In this document: positions 24,484-33,945 of the stretch, piece by piece
Position numbering within the stretch: the stretch's first letter is position 1
Layout of the letters: each line of letters begins with the position of its first letter
Assembly: GCA_024234635.1 (NCBI GenBank)
Contig: JACKNX010000008.1
Coordinates: 108,895-172,894, forward strand
Length of the DNA stretch: 64,000 nt
Direction of reading: 5' to 3'
Origin: Pseudomonadales bacterium
GTDB lineage: Bacteria > Pseudomonadota > Gammaproteobacteria > Pseudomonadales > Azotimanducaceae
The notes under the pieces: generated by a model
What the model saw: only the letters and a program-made list of their open reading frames with translations
What the model was told of the DNA's origin: nothing
Databases searched by the model: none
Translations under genes and position numbers: made by a program

Positions 24484-24831
24484 ATGATCATCGTCGTCGC
24501 CGCACTCGAGTTCCACAACCAGGCGGACCGGGATAGAGCCGCGGCCATCACCGCGGACTGCCAGATGGCCACGCGCGTGGAAGAAGCCGGCTGCAGGGAC
24601 TACTGCTTCGCACCGGACCCGTCGGTACCCACCCGAATTCAGGTCTATGAACTGTGGGAAGACAGCGACAGCCTTGCCGCGCATTTCACCCATCCCAACT
24701 ACCTGAAGATGGTGGAACTGCTGCACGGCGCAAATATCAAGGAAAGCATCAACCAGGCATACCTGGTGGAACGCGGCGAGCCGGTGTATGGCCCCAACGG
24801 CGAAAAGAAGAAACAGTTTTTCGCTGACTGA
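24484..24831 (+). CDS. antibiotic biosynthesis monooxygenase (ABM) domain protein
   Basis: 115 residues with a clear ribosome binding site (AGGGGAA). Ferredoxin-like ABM fold: 'MIIVVAALEFHNQADRDRA', 'GCRDYCFAPDPSVPTRIQVYELWED' and 'LAAHFTHPNYLKM'. These small dimeric proteins act as cofactor-free monooxygenases, dismutases or aldehyde/quinone catalysts. It is 55 nt after the NHL gene and probably cotranscribed with it. Exact reaction unknown. Confidence 0.85.
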   Translation: MIIVVAALEFHNQADRDRAAAITADCQMATRVEEAGCRDYCFAPDPSVPTRIQVYELWEDSDSLAAHFTHPNYLKMVELLHGANIKESINQAYLVERGEPVYGPNGEKKKQFFAD

Positions 24832-24863
24832 AACGCCAATCCCGTACATCGCGGGAACTCCAG

Positions 24864-24889
24864 GCTGCCGGCGCCCGCGCGCCGGTAGC
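24864..24889 (+). terminator. hairpin after the ABM gene
   Basis: An 11-bp stem (GCTGCCGGCGC / GCGCCGGTAGC, one mismatch) with loop CCGC, 33 nt after the stop codon. It probably ends the NHL-ABM transcript. Confidence 0.55.
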
Positions 24890-24996
24890 GAAACGCACGA
24901 TCCGCCCGGGAGGCGTATGCCGTGCGTGATTGAACCCAGACACTGCAATGACCGCACGCACGGGCGGTCAGTGCAGCAAGCAAGGCGGAATGGAAC

Positions 24997-26214
24997 ATGA
25001 GCAAGCAAGAACTGGTACTGAAAAACGCCCGTGTGTTCACGGCGCTGAACACGTCTGTCATCGACCGCGGTGCGGTGTGGATCGTCGGCAACACCATCCA
25101 GTACGCCGGCCCCGAGGCCGCGCTACCTGCCACGTCCGCGGATTGCGAGGTGATCGACGTGGGTGGACGCTTCATCATGCCCGGCATGACGGAATGCCAT
25201 GCCCATCTCTCGTTCGCCGACACCAGTCCCTTCGACATCGGCGCCGTGTCCGTCGAAACAGCCACCATCACGGCGGTCGGCAACGCCGAAAAGATGCTGA
25301 GTGCGGGCTTCACCTCGGCAGTGAGCTTCGGCTCCAACTACCGCATTGACGTCGCCATCCGCGAGGCGTGGAAAGCCGGCAAGATCAAGGCACCACGACT
25401 GCTTGCCGCGGGACGTGACGTTGGCGCCACCGCCAGCAATGTCGATTCTCCCGGTGGCTTGTCACAGATCGCCGATGGCCCCTGGGAACTGCGCAAAGTG
25501 GTCAGGGAACAACGCAAGGCGCACGTGGACGTCGTGAAGATTTTCGTGGATGGCGAGAACATCAATCGGAACGCGCCAGCGGGCGAGCTGACCTTCCATG
25601 ACGAGGAAATCAACGCCATTGTCGACGAGGCGCATCGGCGCAGGATGAAAGTGGCGACGCACTCACGGTCCGCCGCTGCCGTGAAGCAGGCACTTCGCGC
25701 GGGCGCCGATTTCATCGGCCACGCGAACTATCTGGACGATGAAGCCATCGCCATGTTGACCGCGCAGCGGGATCGCATTTTCGTGGGTCCGGCCATTGCC
25801 TGGGAAGTGCGCTATGTGTCCGAATGCGAGTCCATCGGCATCAGCCGGGAGACCGTGCGCGCACAAGGCTACGAAGCGGAGATCCAGGCCACCGTCGTCA
25901 CCATGAAAAAACTGCACGCGAACGGCGTGCGGCTGGTGGTAGGCGGGGACTACGGCATCGGCATCGCCCGCCACGGCACCTACGCGCGGGACGTGGAGTA
26001 CTTTGTCGACCTGTTCGGGATGTCTGCCGCCGATGCACTCATCTGCGCGACGCGTAATGGCGGCCTGATGTACGACCAGGGCGGCAGTGTCGGTACGCTC
26101 GCCGCCGATACCCTGGCGGATCTGATCGTGGTGGACGGCGATCCGCTCGCGGATGTCCGCATACTTCAGGACCATGCCCGATTGCAGGTGATGCAGGACG
26201 GCCGGTGGATTTGA
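24997..26214 (+). CDS. metal-dependent amidohydrolase (imidazolonepropionase/prolidase-like)
   Basis: 405 residues in the two-domain amidohydrolase layout: N-terminal beta-sandwich, barrel metal site His68-Ala-His70 (ECHAHLSF), 'VVKIFVDG' bridging-lysine strand, 'ATHSRS' and 'IGHANY' histidines, 'GGDYG' aspartate, then the closing 'GTLAADTLADLIVVDGDP' signature. It hydrolyses C-N bonds in cyclic or linear amides. It follows the NHL/ABM genes but is separated by a hairpin. Substrate unknown. Confidence 0.88.
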   Translation: MSKQELVLKNARVFTALNTSVIDRGAVWIVGNTIQYAGPEAALPATSADCEVIDVGGRFIMPGMTECHAHLSFADTSPFDIGAVSVETATITAVGNAEKMLSAGFTSAVSFGSNYRIDVAIREAWKAGKIKAPRLLAAGRDVGATASNVDSPGGLSQIADGPWELRKVVREQRKAHVDVVKIFVDGENINRNAPAGELTFHDEEINAIVDEAHRRRMKVATHSRSAAAVKQALRAGADFIGHANYLDDEAIAMLTAQRDRIFVGPAIAWEVRYVSECESIGISRETVRAQGYEAEIQATVVTMKKLHANGVRLVVGGDYGIGIARHGTYARDVEYFVDLFGMSAADALICATRNGGLMYDQGGSVGTLAADTLADLIVVDGDPLADVRILQDHARLQVMQDGRWI

Positions 26215-26282
26215 GCCAGTAAGGGCGGAACGCTCGCCGCGGATCGCTGCGAGCGCCGGAACGATGGCCTCGGAAGGGTCGG

Positions 26283-26329
26283 TGCTGGCGACCACACCGC
26301 AGTCGCCAGCAGAAAGCCCGTCAACGGGC
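26283..26329. terminator. tandem hairpins between convergent genes
   Basis: Two perfect stems: TGCTGGCGAC / GTCGCCAGCA with a 9-nt loop (26283-26311), and GCCCGT-CA-ACGGGC (26316-26329). They lie between the stop codons of the amidohydrolase and the facing flavin-enzyme gene; probable bidirectional terminator. Confidence 0.6.
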
Positions 26330-26340
26330 GAGTCGGGAGA

Positions 26341-27588
26341 CTAGCGCTTCCCGGAGCCTCCCAGCACCGGACCACCGGTTCCGGCGAATTCCGCGTCCGG
26401 GGCCTTGCCGAACAGGATGCCCCCCAGCGTTTCGTACAGCGGATGCGCCACCCAGCGGTGCGAGGCACAACCATGCGCGTCACGCAGCTTGCGCTCGAGC
26501 GGTCCATTCATCTGCGCCGCGCTGGTGCCGCAGGCCGCGTGCACCACGTCCACCACTTCCATGCACGCCTGTGCCCCATAGGTGCAGGCCAGTCGCGCAT
26601 CCACCGTCGTGCGTGTCGAGGGCGCTTCGGCGCCTGCCTTGAGCTCTTCCTCCACCGCGTTCATGGCTTCGAAGACCAGCGCCCGCGCGGCGCGGTACTT
26701 GGCTGTCATCTCCGCCATGCGGTACTGGGCAATGGGACGGTCCATCAACTTGGAGGCCGACAGCATGGGCACCTTGTTGTTGGCGATATCAACGAACGCC
26801 TCGAGCGCCCCCTTCGCGACACCAAGACCGATGGCCACCTTGTTATAGGACAGTCGCAGCGGTACCGGCATGCGGAACACGGGATTTTCGTGCAGCGCCG
26901 GCGTTTTCATCAGTTCCACCGGGAACCACTTCGGCTCCACCACGGCACCGTCCGCCCGCACATTGTGACTACCGGAACCACGCAGACCCGCCATGTCCCA
27001 GGTATCCAGAATTTCCCATTGGGAACGGTGCATGAACCAGGTCTTCACCATGGGAGCCCCATCGGCGCCGATGCGGGGCTTGTCACCATCCATGATCGGC
27101 GCGGTCATGAAACACCAGGTCGAGTTGTGGCAGCCGCTGATGAAGGTGGTCTCGCCCCAGATCTTGAAACTGCCGTCCTTCTGCTCGATGGCGCGCGACG
27201 GCGTGGAGCCGGGCCCACCACCACCACACATGACCACGCGGGGATTGTCGATGTACACCTCTTTTGCCAGATCCCTGGGCATGCCACCGGCGGCCATCGC
27301 GTTGATTTCGGAACCAAGCATCACATTCCAGCCCACCGATGCATCGATAGCGGATATGGCTTCCAGCACTTCGATGGTTTCCAGGGAAGAGGCATCCTCG
27401 CCGCCCAGTTCCCGAGGCAGCGCGAAGCGGAAGAGACCTTCGTCGATCAGCTTGTCCACAACGTCCTGCGGCAGCCGACGGAGTTCCTGGGCCTTGTCGC
27501 CGCCTTCGGCGATCACGGACCGCAGACGCTCCACACGCTCAAGCGGCGTGCCTACCAGGCGGTCACGGGCTTCGATCGAATTGGTCAT
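26341..27588 (-). CDS. acyl-CoA dehydrogenase-fold flavin monooxygenase (group D, HsaA/DszC-like)
   Basis: 415 residues with the acyl-CoA dehydrogenase fold: N-terminal helical domain ('LPQDVVDKLIDEGLFRFALPRELGGEDAS'), the middle strand region 'IWGETTFISGCHNSTWCF', and a C-terminal domain 'VVHAACGTSAAQMNGPLERKLRDAHGCASHRWVA'. The 'ACGTSA..NGPLERKLRD' stretch and lack of the usual acyl-CoA dehydrogenase catalytic Glu context favour the two-component flavin monooxygenases that hydroxylate phenols, sulfides or indoles using reduced flavin. A flavin reductase gene was not seen. A second gene of this class lies at 54232. Confidence 0.8.
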   Translation of the reverse strand: MTNSIEARDRLVGTPLERVERLRSVIAEGGDKAQELRRLPQDVVDKLIDEGLFRFALPRELGGEDASSLETIEVLEAISAIDASVGWNVMLGSEINAMAAGGMPRDLAKEVYIDNPRVVMCGGGGPGSTPSRAIEQKDGSFKIWGETTFISGCHNSTWCFMTAPIMDGDKPRIGADGAPMVKTWFMHRSQWEILDTWDMAGLRGSGSHNVRADGAVVEPKWFPVELMKTPALHENPVFRMPVPLRLSYNKVAIGLGVAKGALEAFVDIANNKVPMLSASKLMDRPIAQYRMAEMTAKYRAARALVFEAMNAVEEELKAGAEAPSTRTTVDARLACTYGAQACMEVVDVVHAACGTSAAQMNGPLERKLRDAHGCASHRWVAHPLYETLGGILFGKAPDAEFAGTGGPVLGGSGKR

Positions 27589-27785
27589 ACATCCCCCTTG
27601 TTTTCGAACTCTGCGCGCCGATTGCGAGGCGCGGCCGAAACTTACCCGATGCCCGCGCGCACTGGCAATAGAAAACAGTCAGTTGTGACCGAATTCCGCG
27701 CGTTGGCTCCCCATGATCCGGTTTTGTGCGTTCCCCACGGACACGGCAGAATGCGCCGCTGGCCAGCAACCCATGCCAACGCCCA

Positions 27786-28760
27786 ATGCGCCTGCTGACG
27801 ATCACCATTTCCTGCCTGCTGGCGGTCCTGTCCGCCCGAGCCGACGGCCCGCCAGGCGTGCTGAGTCTGCTGGTGGAAAACGACGTCATCGCCGGCACCG
27901 ACCGCCACTACACCAGCGGCGTGATGCTTGCCTATGTCAGCGACATCAACCGCGGCCCGCGCAAGGCCGAACGTTTCGGGAGACGGCTGCCGTTCCTGGA
28001 CGATGACGACGACATCCACATCAGTTTTGCGCTTGGCCACGAAATCTACACACCCGCCGAAATCACGGAACCCGATCTGATCGTCACCGACCGGCCTTAC
28101 GCCGGCTACCTGTACGGCGCGGTCGGCTTCACGACCAGCGACGCCGACGACACCAGCACCTGGCGGCTCGACTTCGGCATCGTCGGCCCCTCGGCACGTG
28201 GCAAGGAGATCCAGCGCGGATTGCACCGGCGAATCGATACCTACGAGCCACGCGGCTGGTCACACCAGCTGAAAGACGAACCCGTGCTGAACGCCGTCTA
28301 TGAGAAAAAGTGGCGTCTGCTGCCGCCCCGCCAGAACACCGTGCTGGCCGTGGATCTGCTGCCCCACCTCGGCGGTGCCGTCGGTAACCTGCAACGCTAC
28401 GTCAATGCCGGCCTGACACTGCGCATCGGTCGCCATCTGGAAAGCGATTACGGGCCGCCACGCATCCGTCCCGCCTTACCCGGTTCGCTGTTCTTCAATC
28501 CGAAGGACGGACCAACCTGGTACTTCTATGCCGGCGTGGACGGCCGCTACGTGGAACACAATCTGTTTCTCGACGGCAATACCTGGAAACACAGCCACAG
28601 CGTGGACAAGCTGCACTGGGTGGGCGACGTACAGGCCGGGTTTGTCATCAACACCCGGGCATTGCGGCTGGCCTACTCCTTTGTCTGGCGGTCGCGCGAA
28701 TTCAGACTGCAGGAGGAACGTAACCGCTTCGGCTCACTTACCCTCGCCTACCGGTTCTGA
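27786..28760 (+). CDS. LpxR-like outer-membrane lipid A deacylase family protein
   Basis: About 324 residues from ATG 27786, giving a clean signal peptide (MRLLTITISCLLAVLSARAD). The mature start shows the LpxR signature ENDVIAGTDRHYTSGV (conserved Asn-Asp and the T-D-R-x-Y-T-x-G run), then 'LGHEIYTP' and 'TDRPYAGYLYG', with alternating beta-strands ending in a C-terminal aromatic (AYRF), as expected for a 12-strand barrel. LpxR removes the 3'-acyloxyacyl chain of lipid A. The enzymatic activity here is assumed. Confidence 0.85.
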   Translation: MRLLTITISCLLAVLSARADGPPGVLSLLVENDVIAGTDRHYTSGVMLAYVSDINRGPRKAERFGRRLPFLDDDDDIHISFALGHEIYTPAEITEPDLIVTDRPYAGYLYGAVGFTTSDADDTSTWRLDFGIVGPSARGKEIQRGLHRRIDTYEPRGWSHQLKDEPVLNAVYEKKWRLLPPRQNTVLAVDLLPHLGGAVGNLQRYVNAGLTLRIGRHLESDYGPPRIRPALPGSLFFNPKDGPTWYFYAGVDGRYVEHNLFLDGNTWKHSHSVDKLHWVGDVQAGFVINTRALRLAYSFVWRSREFRLQEERNRFGSLTLAYRF

Positions 28761-28769
28761 TGACCCGCA

Positions 28770-28862
28770 AGGCTGCTGAAGAAAGGGCCTGACGAGCCAG
28801 TCGCGGTTGGCTCGCGGGCAACGATGGCGGAATCGCTGCGATTCGCGCGAGGCGGCGAAACC
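28770..28862 (+). repeat. degenerate copy of hairpin-rich repeat (copy D)
   Basis: Begins AGGCTGCTGAAGAAAGG, like the full copies at 38984 and 42348, and keeps their layout of successive hairpins (CGAGCCA/TGGCTCG, then GCGGAATCG/CGATTCGC) though the sequence has drifted. It lies between two convergent genes and may serve as a terminator. Confidence 0.45.
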
Positions 28863-28874
28863 GCTCCGTCTCCC

Positions 28875-29945
28875 TCAAACAGGACCGCCGAGCGGTTGCC
28901 AGGCCGCCAGCAGCGACGCATCGCCCTCGAACGTGCTGCGCACCAGCGGTATTCCTGCCGCATCCGCCATCTCGCGATACTGCATCCACGACTGCACTGC
29001 CACGATGGGTGTACCGCGCCCACTGTCGAACTGTACCGGTCCGTACACATTGGCCGTATAGATGAGGTCTTCATCACTGACGCGCTGGGTGGCGTCGTGC
29101 CGCGCGCCCGCCGGCTCATAGAACCACACGCCGGGACCGTAACCCTCCGGCGGACCGGCGCGATAGCCGATACGGCCGGAAAGCACCAGGAAATCACCCG
29201 CCCCCAGGTGGTAGTGCGGTCCGGCCACGCCGTTGTGCCGCACGATCAGCGACACGACCCCGGTTTCCTCGCTGATGCGCAGGATCTTCAGGGCCAGATC
29301 CGGCATGTCCGGAAATTCAAGCCACGGCACGGCACGGGTGTCCACGAAGTGCGGATGCACATGCTGGTCAGCCCCCACCGTTCCCGTCACCAGAGCCCTC
29401 GCATCGCCAGTGGCAATTGCCAGCGGCTCCGACGGTCCCTGGTAAGCCGGCGGTCGGGGCTGCAGGCACTCGGCCAGCGTGCTTGGGACCAGCGTAATGT
29501 CGTAAGCATGGGCCAGCTGCCGCACGTCCAGCGCCGTGAGCAGCGACTGAATGCCGCGCCCGTTCGCCGCAAGAAACGCCAGCGGACCATAGGCGTTGGC
29601 CAGCATTTCCACGCCATCCGACGTACTCAGACCCGCAACCCGCGCATTGGCAGGAATGTAACCCCAGGTACCCGGCCCCCAACGACCTGCAAGCGGACCG
29701 TGCGGATAGTCGAGCGTACCGCTCAGCACCATCAGATCCAGTGCCCCGAGGTGAACCATTTCACCCAGCGTCGCGCCCGGCTCGAGTCGCAGGATCAGCG
29801 AAAACATGCCGGTTTCGGCCGAGGCGCGCAGGGGCTTGATGGCAATCCCCTGGAGATGGGGCAAGGGCACCCAGGGTAGCCGATTGGTGTCTACGCCACC
29901 CTCGATGCCGGTGGGATTGAATTCAGGGTTGTAGGTTGCGGTCAC
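28875..29945 (-). CDS. bicupin dioxygenase-like protein (ChrR/DAD-type cupins)
   Basis: 356 residues made of two cupin domains. The first (about 30-145) has 'PGATLGEMVHLGALDLMVLSG', and the second (about 200-320) has 'GPHYHLGAGDFLVLSGRIGYR' with a HYH...E-less metal region. The family resembles 2,4'-dihydroxyacetophenone dioxygenase and anti-sigma ChrR cupins, which bind Fe or Zn. The first cupin has only one of the usual histidines, so the second is the likelier active site. Reaction unknown. Confidence 0.78.
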   Translation of the reverse strand: MTATYNPEFNPTGIEGGVDTNRLPWVPLPHLQGIAIKPLRASAETGMFSLILRLEPGATLGEMVHLGALDLMVLSGTLDYPHGPLAGRWGPGTWGYIPANARVAGLSTSDGVEMLANAYGPLAFLAANGRGIQSLLTALDVRQLAHAYDITLVPSTLAECLQPRPPAYQGPSEPLAIATGDARALVTGTVGADQHVHPHFVDTRAVPWLEFPDMPDLALKILRISEETGVVSLIVRHNGVAGPHYHLGAGDFLVLSGRIGYRAGPPEGYGPGVWFYEPAGARHDATQRVSDEDLIYTANVYGPVQFDSGRGTPIVAVQSWMQYREMADAAGIPLVRSTFEGDASLLAAWQPLGGPV

Positions 29946-30119
29946 TGGTCTTCTCCCCTGGGCAAAAGGGCCATGGTACGCCAGACACGAGCGGTGGCGG
30001 CGGTTGTCGCCAGTATCGGGCGCCCGGATCTACGCGGCCAACGGCAAGGCAGCTACCCGTTGAACCCGTGGCGGCATCACTTCCTGGCGAACTTCGCACC
30101 ATCCCCGAAGACCCCGGGA

Positions 30120-30764
30120 TCAGGCATTCAGGGGCAGGGCATCGCGCACCCGCAGCCACGCTGTCAGGCTGTAACGATGCGCCCGTGTGGGCAGCACCTC
30201 GTGCGGAAACTGCTCACTCAGGAAAATTGCCACGCTGCCGAAACGGGGTGGAATGCGCACAACTTCGTCGCCACCCTCTAGTGAATACAACACCAGCTCG
30301 CCGCCGTCGGTCGTCATCCAGCCGGCATTGAGGTAGGCAACGACGGTTACCCGCCGGTTGGTCTCGCCCCGGAACGCATCGAGGTGCCGCCGGTAGAAAG
30401 CCCCGGGCGGGTAGTGCGCATAGTGCGTCTCGAACTGGTCTGCGCCCAGCATCAGGGTGCGGTTGAGATGCACCCGCAGGGTCTCCAGCCATTGCACCCA
30501 AGCCCGTTCACACGCGGCTTCACCGTCAATCCACGCGACTTCATCGCGCCGCACGAATACGTTTCGTGCCAACTCCCCCTGACGGCCAATGCCGGCCTCG
30601 TGGTAGTCCGCCGTCGACCTCGCCTGCTGCAACAGGTCGAGCACCGTCTCCGTGGGCAGGGGCATGGGAAAGACTCCCCATCCCGAGGCAACCAATGCAT
30701 CAGCCACGGCATCAAGCAACACGGCGGCATCAGCGCCGGGGGAGCTGTCGGGTAAGGTCATCAT
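30120..30764 (-). CDS. Fe(II)/2-oxoglutarate dioxygenase (prolyl-4-hydroxylase-like)
   Basis: About 214 residues. Double-stranded beta-helix iron site: His127-Leu-Asp129 in RRHLDAF, His188 in FPHEVLP and 2OG-binding Arg197 in RYSLTAWLR. The 'GGELVLYSLEGGDEVVRIPPRFGSVAIF' strands match the P4Hc/PiuC class. These enzymes hydroxylate proline, other peptides or small molecules. It stands alone between the bicupin gene and a divergent operon; the 216-nt gap to 30981 holds no gene. Confidence 0.88.
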   Translation of the reverse strand: MMTLPDSSPGADAAVLLDAVADALVASGWGVFPMPLPTETVLDLLQQARSTADYHEAGIGRQGELARNVFVRRDEVAWIDGEAACERAWVQWLETLRVHLNRTLMLGADQFETHYAHYPPGAFYRRHLDAFRGETNRRVTVVAYLNAGWMTTDGGELVLYSLEGGDEVVRIPPRFGSVAIFLSEQFPHEVLPTRAHRYSLTAWLRVRDALPLNA

Positions 30765-30980
30765 GATTCCGAAATGGGACGGGACGTCCCGGGAGTGCCC
30801 GGAATTCTAGCCTACCTTGTGCATGACCTGACGACTTCGGTGAGGCTGGCCGTTGCCCGCGACGACTGCGCGCACACCGCAACCAACGTGCTGAGGCGCC
30901 GTTCACGTTTCCACCCTGACTGCATCGGGTCGACGGCGCCCGGAAGCTATCATCCGTCAACTCATCGAGGTAAATGCCGG

Positions 30981-32063
30981 ATGTACCACGCTCAGCTTCT
31001 GCCGTGCCGCTGGTCCATGCACTTCACGCAGATTCTGGCGGGTCTGGTGGAACTCGAGTCCGCTGGCGAACTGACGTTGCAAGTCAGGGGTACTCCCGAC
31101 AAGCCCGGAACTAGCGATAGTGACCACGTCCTTCACCTTCACGTCGATGACTGCAAGCGCCCGCGGCGCCTGGCATTTGACATGCGTGATGGCCACGACA
31201 TCGATCAGGACGCGTTGGCGACATCGGACATCTATTTCAAGCGATCCTATGACGACAGATTTCATCGACCATTGCGCATGAGGGGGCTGCCCATCGTGCC
31301 CTATGGTTTCAACTACGGTTGCACGGCCACAGATACGGCCAGACAACTGGAAATCATGGCTCTAATGCAGGAGGGTAGTTCCTCCCCGACCGGCAGGCGC
31401 CGTCGGATGCAATCCCGTGTCATCGCCTGGTGCCTTCACAAGTACACGACCTCTCGGGAATCCGGCCTGCCGTCATTTCGGACGTTCGAGCGGAGTCCAG
31501 ACACGCCCCGGGAAGCCCGAGTCATCTATCTCACCCGTCTGTGGTCGCCCGCCTCGGCGCCGGGGCATCATCCCGATACACTTGAGGCGCTGAACCAGGA
31601 ACGCATCGATGTGGTAAGACGACTCCAGGCGGCATTCGGATCACGGTTCACCGGCGGATTGGAAGACAACACCGAGGCGCGGCGTCGGGCACCCGAATAC
31701 ATCTACAAACATGGCACAGGCAAGAAATCCTACGTCTCACGCATGAAACAGCATCTGGTGGGCGTGACCTCCATGGGACTGCATGGATCCGTAGGCTGGA
31801 AATTCGCGGAGTACATCGCCGCGGCCTGCAGCATAGTCGCGCCGCCCTTGCCAGCTGGCCAGTCCAGTAGCTTTAAGGCGGACATCAACTACCTCCCCTG
31901 GCAGACACTGGACGACTGCGTCCATGCCTGCGATTCATTGCTCGCGAACCCGGATCTGGCTTACGCAATGCAACAGGCGAACGCCCGTTTCTACACCGAG
32001 TCACTACGGCCAGACGCTCTGGTCCGCCACTGCATCGACGTGGCCATGACGAACAGCGCATGA
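30981..32063 (+). CDS. glycosyltransferase-like protein of unknown specificity
   Basis: About 360 residues from ATG 30981; the frame is open further upstream but with no credible protein. I recognise no catalytic motif with confidence. The C-terminal third ('GLHGSVGWKFAEYIAAACSIVAPPLPAGQ', 'CVHACDSLLANPDLAYAMQQANARFYTESLRP') resembles the nucleotide-binding half of GT-B glycosyltransferases. The N-terminal half has an unusual His/Asp-rich strand 'HVLHLHVDDC'. First of four genes joined by ATGA overlaps. Base composition is slightly less GC-rich than around it, consistent with transfer. Confidence 0.6.
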   Translation: MYHAQLLPCRWSMHFTQILAGLVELESAGELTLQVRGTPDKPGTSDSDHVLHLHVDDCKRPRRLAFDMRDGHDIDQDALATSDIYFKRSYDDRFHRPLRMRGLPIVPYGFNYGCTATDTARQLEIMALMQEGSSSPTGRRRRMQSRVIAWCLHKYTTSRESGLPSFRTFERSPDTPREARVIYLTRLWSPASAPGHHPDTLEALNQERIDVVRRLQAAFGSRFTGGLEDNTEARRRAPEYIYKHGTGKKSYVSRMKQHLVGVTSMGLHGSVGWKFAEYIAAACSIVAPPLPAGQSSSFKADINYLPWQTLDDCVHACDSLLANPDLAYAMQQANARFYTESLRPDALVRHCIDVAMTNSA

Positions 32064-32425
32064 TGAACCGTCGCCGACTGGTTGTCGCAGGCGCCAGCAT
32101 ACTGTCTGTTCCAACTGCCAACGCGCAGACATCACCAACAACGCGGTCACCGGTGGATATTGCCAGCGCCGCCTGTATTGGGCGTCGGTTTCTACGTCAA
32201 CATCCGCAGTGGAGTTGTATACGCAGGTTGCGCTCCATCGTTATGGACCGTTGCATAGCGCAGGGCGAAACAATTGCAGGCTCAATCTGCCAGGACTTTG
32301 CCTCCGGCAACATGGTCATCGTGGAGGGTTGGGTGCTGTCTCTCACGGAAGCATGTGTCTGCGCTCTCATCGCTCTGGGTGAGGTACCGGCACACATTGA
32401 ATCCGGGAACGCAACAACAACATGA
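32060..32425 (+). CDS. small Tat-like exported protein, possible GMC small subunit
   Basis: 121 residues; start overlaps the previous stop (ATGA). MMNRRRLVVAGASILSVPTANA is a twin-arginine-like leader (NRRRLVV). The mature part of about 98 residues has six cysteines and no recognised domain. Membrane-bound GMC dehydrogenases such as gluconate 2-dehydrogenase use a small Tat-exported subunit encoded next to the flavoprotein, and a GMC gene follows with another ATGA overlap, so a partner role is plausible. Homology was not shown. Confidence 0.6.
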   Translation: MMNRRRLVVAGASILSVPTANAQTSPTTRSPVDIASAACIGRRFLRQHPQWSCIRRLRSIVMDRCIAQGETIAGSICQDFASGNMVIVEGWVLSLTEACVCALIALGEVPAHIESGNATTT

Positions 32426-33945
32426 TTCTCGACAACAATGACACGGACGTGCCGCGAACATGGAAGGTCGATGTATGTATCGTGGGTGCGGGCGCTGCGG
32501 GCATCACGCTGGCACGGGACTTCGCGTCCAGAAGATTTTCAGTACTGGTGATCGAAGCCGGCGGATTCATCGCCGAAGCGGATTCACAGGAGCTCTATCG
32601 AGGCCACAGTACAGGACAGGCGCTCAGCGACCCGATGGCCTGTCGCCTGCGTTTCTTCGGCGGCACCACCAACCACTGGGAAGGCTGGTGCGGCGAGCTC
32701 GACACCATGGACTTCGCGCGCAGGGAATGGGTACCAGACAGCGGCTGGCCAATCACGGCGGAGGAGCTGGCGCCGTACTATGCAACCGCTGCACAAACCT
32801 GTGAGATCGATGCCACCAGCCATGCGGTCACCGGGTTACCCGCCTTTGATGCCAGCCGCTTCGTCGCCCGCGGGTGGCGCTTCAGCCCACCTACCCGCTT
32901 TGGCACCCGATACCGGGATTCGCTCGCCCGCAGCAACAATGTCACGGTCCTGTTACACGCCAATCTCACCCGCATCGAGATGAGTGATACCGACGCACGG
33001 GTCCAGCGGGTGCTCCTGCACAACTACGCGGACGTGGCAAGCAGCGTGGAAGCGGCGGTTTTCGTGCTGGCCTGTGGGGGCCTGGAAAATCCTCGTCTGT
33101 TGCTGGCCGCCACCAACCGGCCCGAAGGTATCGGCAATCGACATGATCTTGTCGGGCGATACTTCATGCAGCACCTGGAGGTGCAAGGCGTGCGTATTCT
33201 GGCCACCCGTCCTGGTCCAATCGCCGCGGCATTCGCACAACACGAAAGACACCGCACTCATCTCACGCTGAGTGCTGAAGAACAGCGACGCGGCAGACTG
33301 CTTCGATGCGGCTTTGGCGTCAGTGATGCGGATCCGAGCAGCAGGGGAACCCGGGCCCTGACGGCGATCGGAAACGACCTGGCCGAAGCTCGATGGCCGG
33401 ACGAACTGGGTACTCGACTGCATTCAGTTCTGACCGATCTGAACGGCGTTGCACGGGACTCCCTCCGGTTCCTGCGCGAGGAGGCACACAATCTGTCCCT
33501 GCTCATCTATGGCGAGCAGTCCCCGAATCGGGACAGTCGAGTGACCCTCAGCGACGCTCGCGACAGGTTCGGGTTGCGTACGCTTGTGGTGGACTGGCGA
33601 CTGACCGAGACCGACAAGCGGTCCATTCGAGGCGCCGTGATGGCGCTGGCGGCCGAGTTCGGTCGACTGCAACTGGGACGGGTGCACATCGACGACTGGC
33701 TGCTGTCCGAGGACAATCAGTGGCCGGAGTACATCTGGAGCGGTTGTCACCATATGGGTACCACGCGCATGGCCACGTCACCTGCCCACGGAGTCGTCAA
33801 CGCCGACTGCCGTGTCCACGACGTGGAAAATCTGTACATTGCCGGCAGTTCCGTGTTCGCTACCGGAGGTTACGTGATGCCCACGCTGACGATTACGGCG
33901 CTTGCTCACCGGTTGGCGGCGCACCTCATGCGGATACTGACATGA
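32422..33945 (+). CDS. GMC-family FAD oxidoreductase
   Basis: 507 residues. FAD-binding N-terminus 'VDVCIVGAGAAGITLARDF' (dinucleotide loop G-x-G-x2-G), 'RFFGGTTNHWEGWCGELD', 'LACGGLENPRLLLAATN' and the C-terminal active-site/FAD region 'GCHHMGTTRMATSPAHGVVNADCRVHDVENLYIAGSSVFATGGYVMPTLTI' parts. GMC enzymes oxidise alcohols, sugars or sterols. No signal peptide of its own; it might be carried by the small Tat-like protein encoded just upstream. ATGA overlaps on both sides show tight coupling with the glycosyltransferase-like and LamG genes. Confidence 0.9.
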   Translation: MILDNNDTDVPRTWKVDVCIVGAGAAGITLARDFASRRFSVLVIEAGGFIAEADSQELYRGHSTGQALSDPMACRLRFFGGTTNHWEGWCGELDTMDFARREWVPDSGWPITAEELAPYYATAAQTCEIDATSHAVTGLPAFDASRFVARGWRFSPPTRFGTRYRDSLARSNNVTVLLHANLTRIEMSDTDARVQRVLLHNYADVASSVEAAVFVLACGGLENPRLLLAATNRPEGIGNRHDLVGRYFMQHLEVQGVRILATRPGPIAAAFAQHERHRTHLTLSAEEQRRGRLLRCGFGVSDADPSSRGTRALTAIGNDLAEARWPDELGTRLHSVLTDLNGVARDSLRFLREEAHNLSLLIYGEQSPNRDSRVTLSDARDRFGLRTLVVDWRLTETDKRSIRGAVMALAAEFGRLQLGRVHIDDWLLSEDNQWPEYIWSGCHHMGTTRMATSPAHGVVNADCRVHDVENLYIAGSSVFATGGYVMPTLTITALAHRLAAHLMRILT

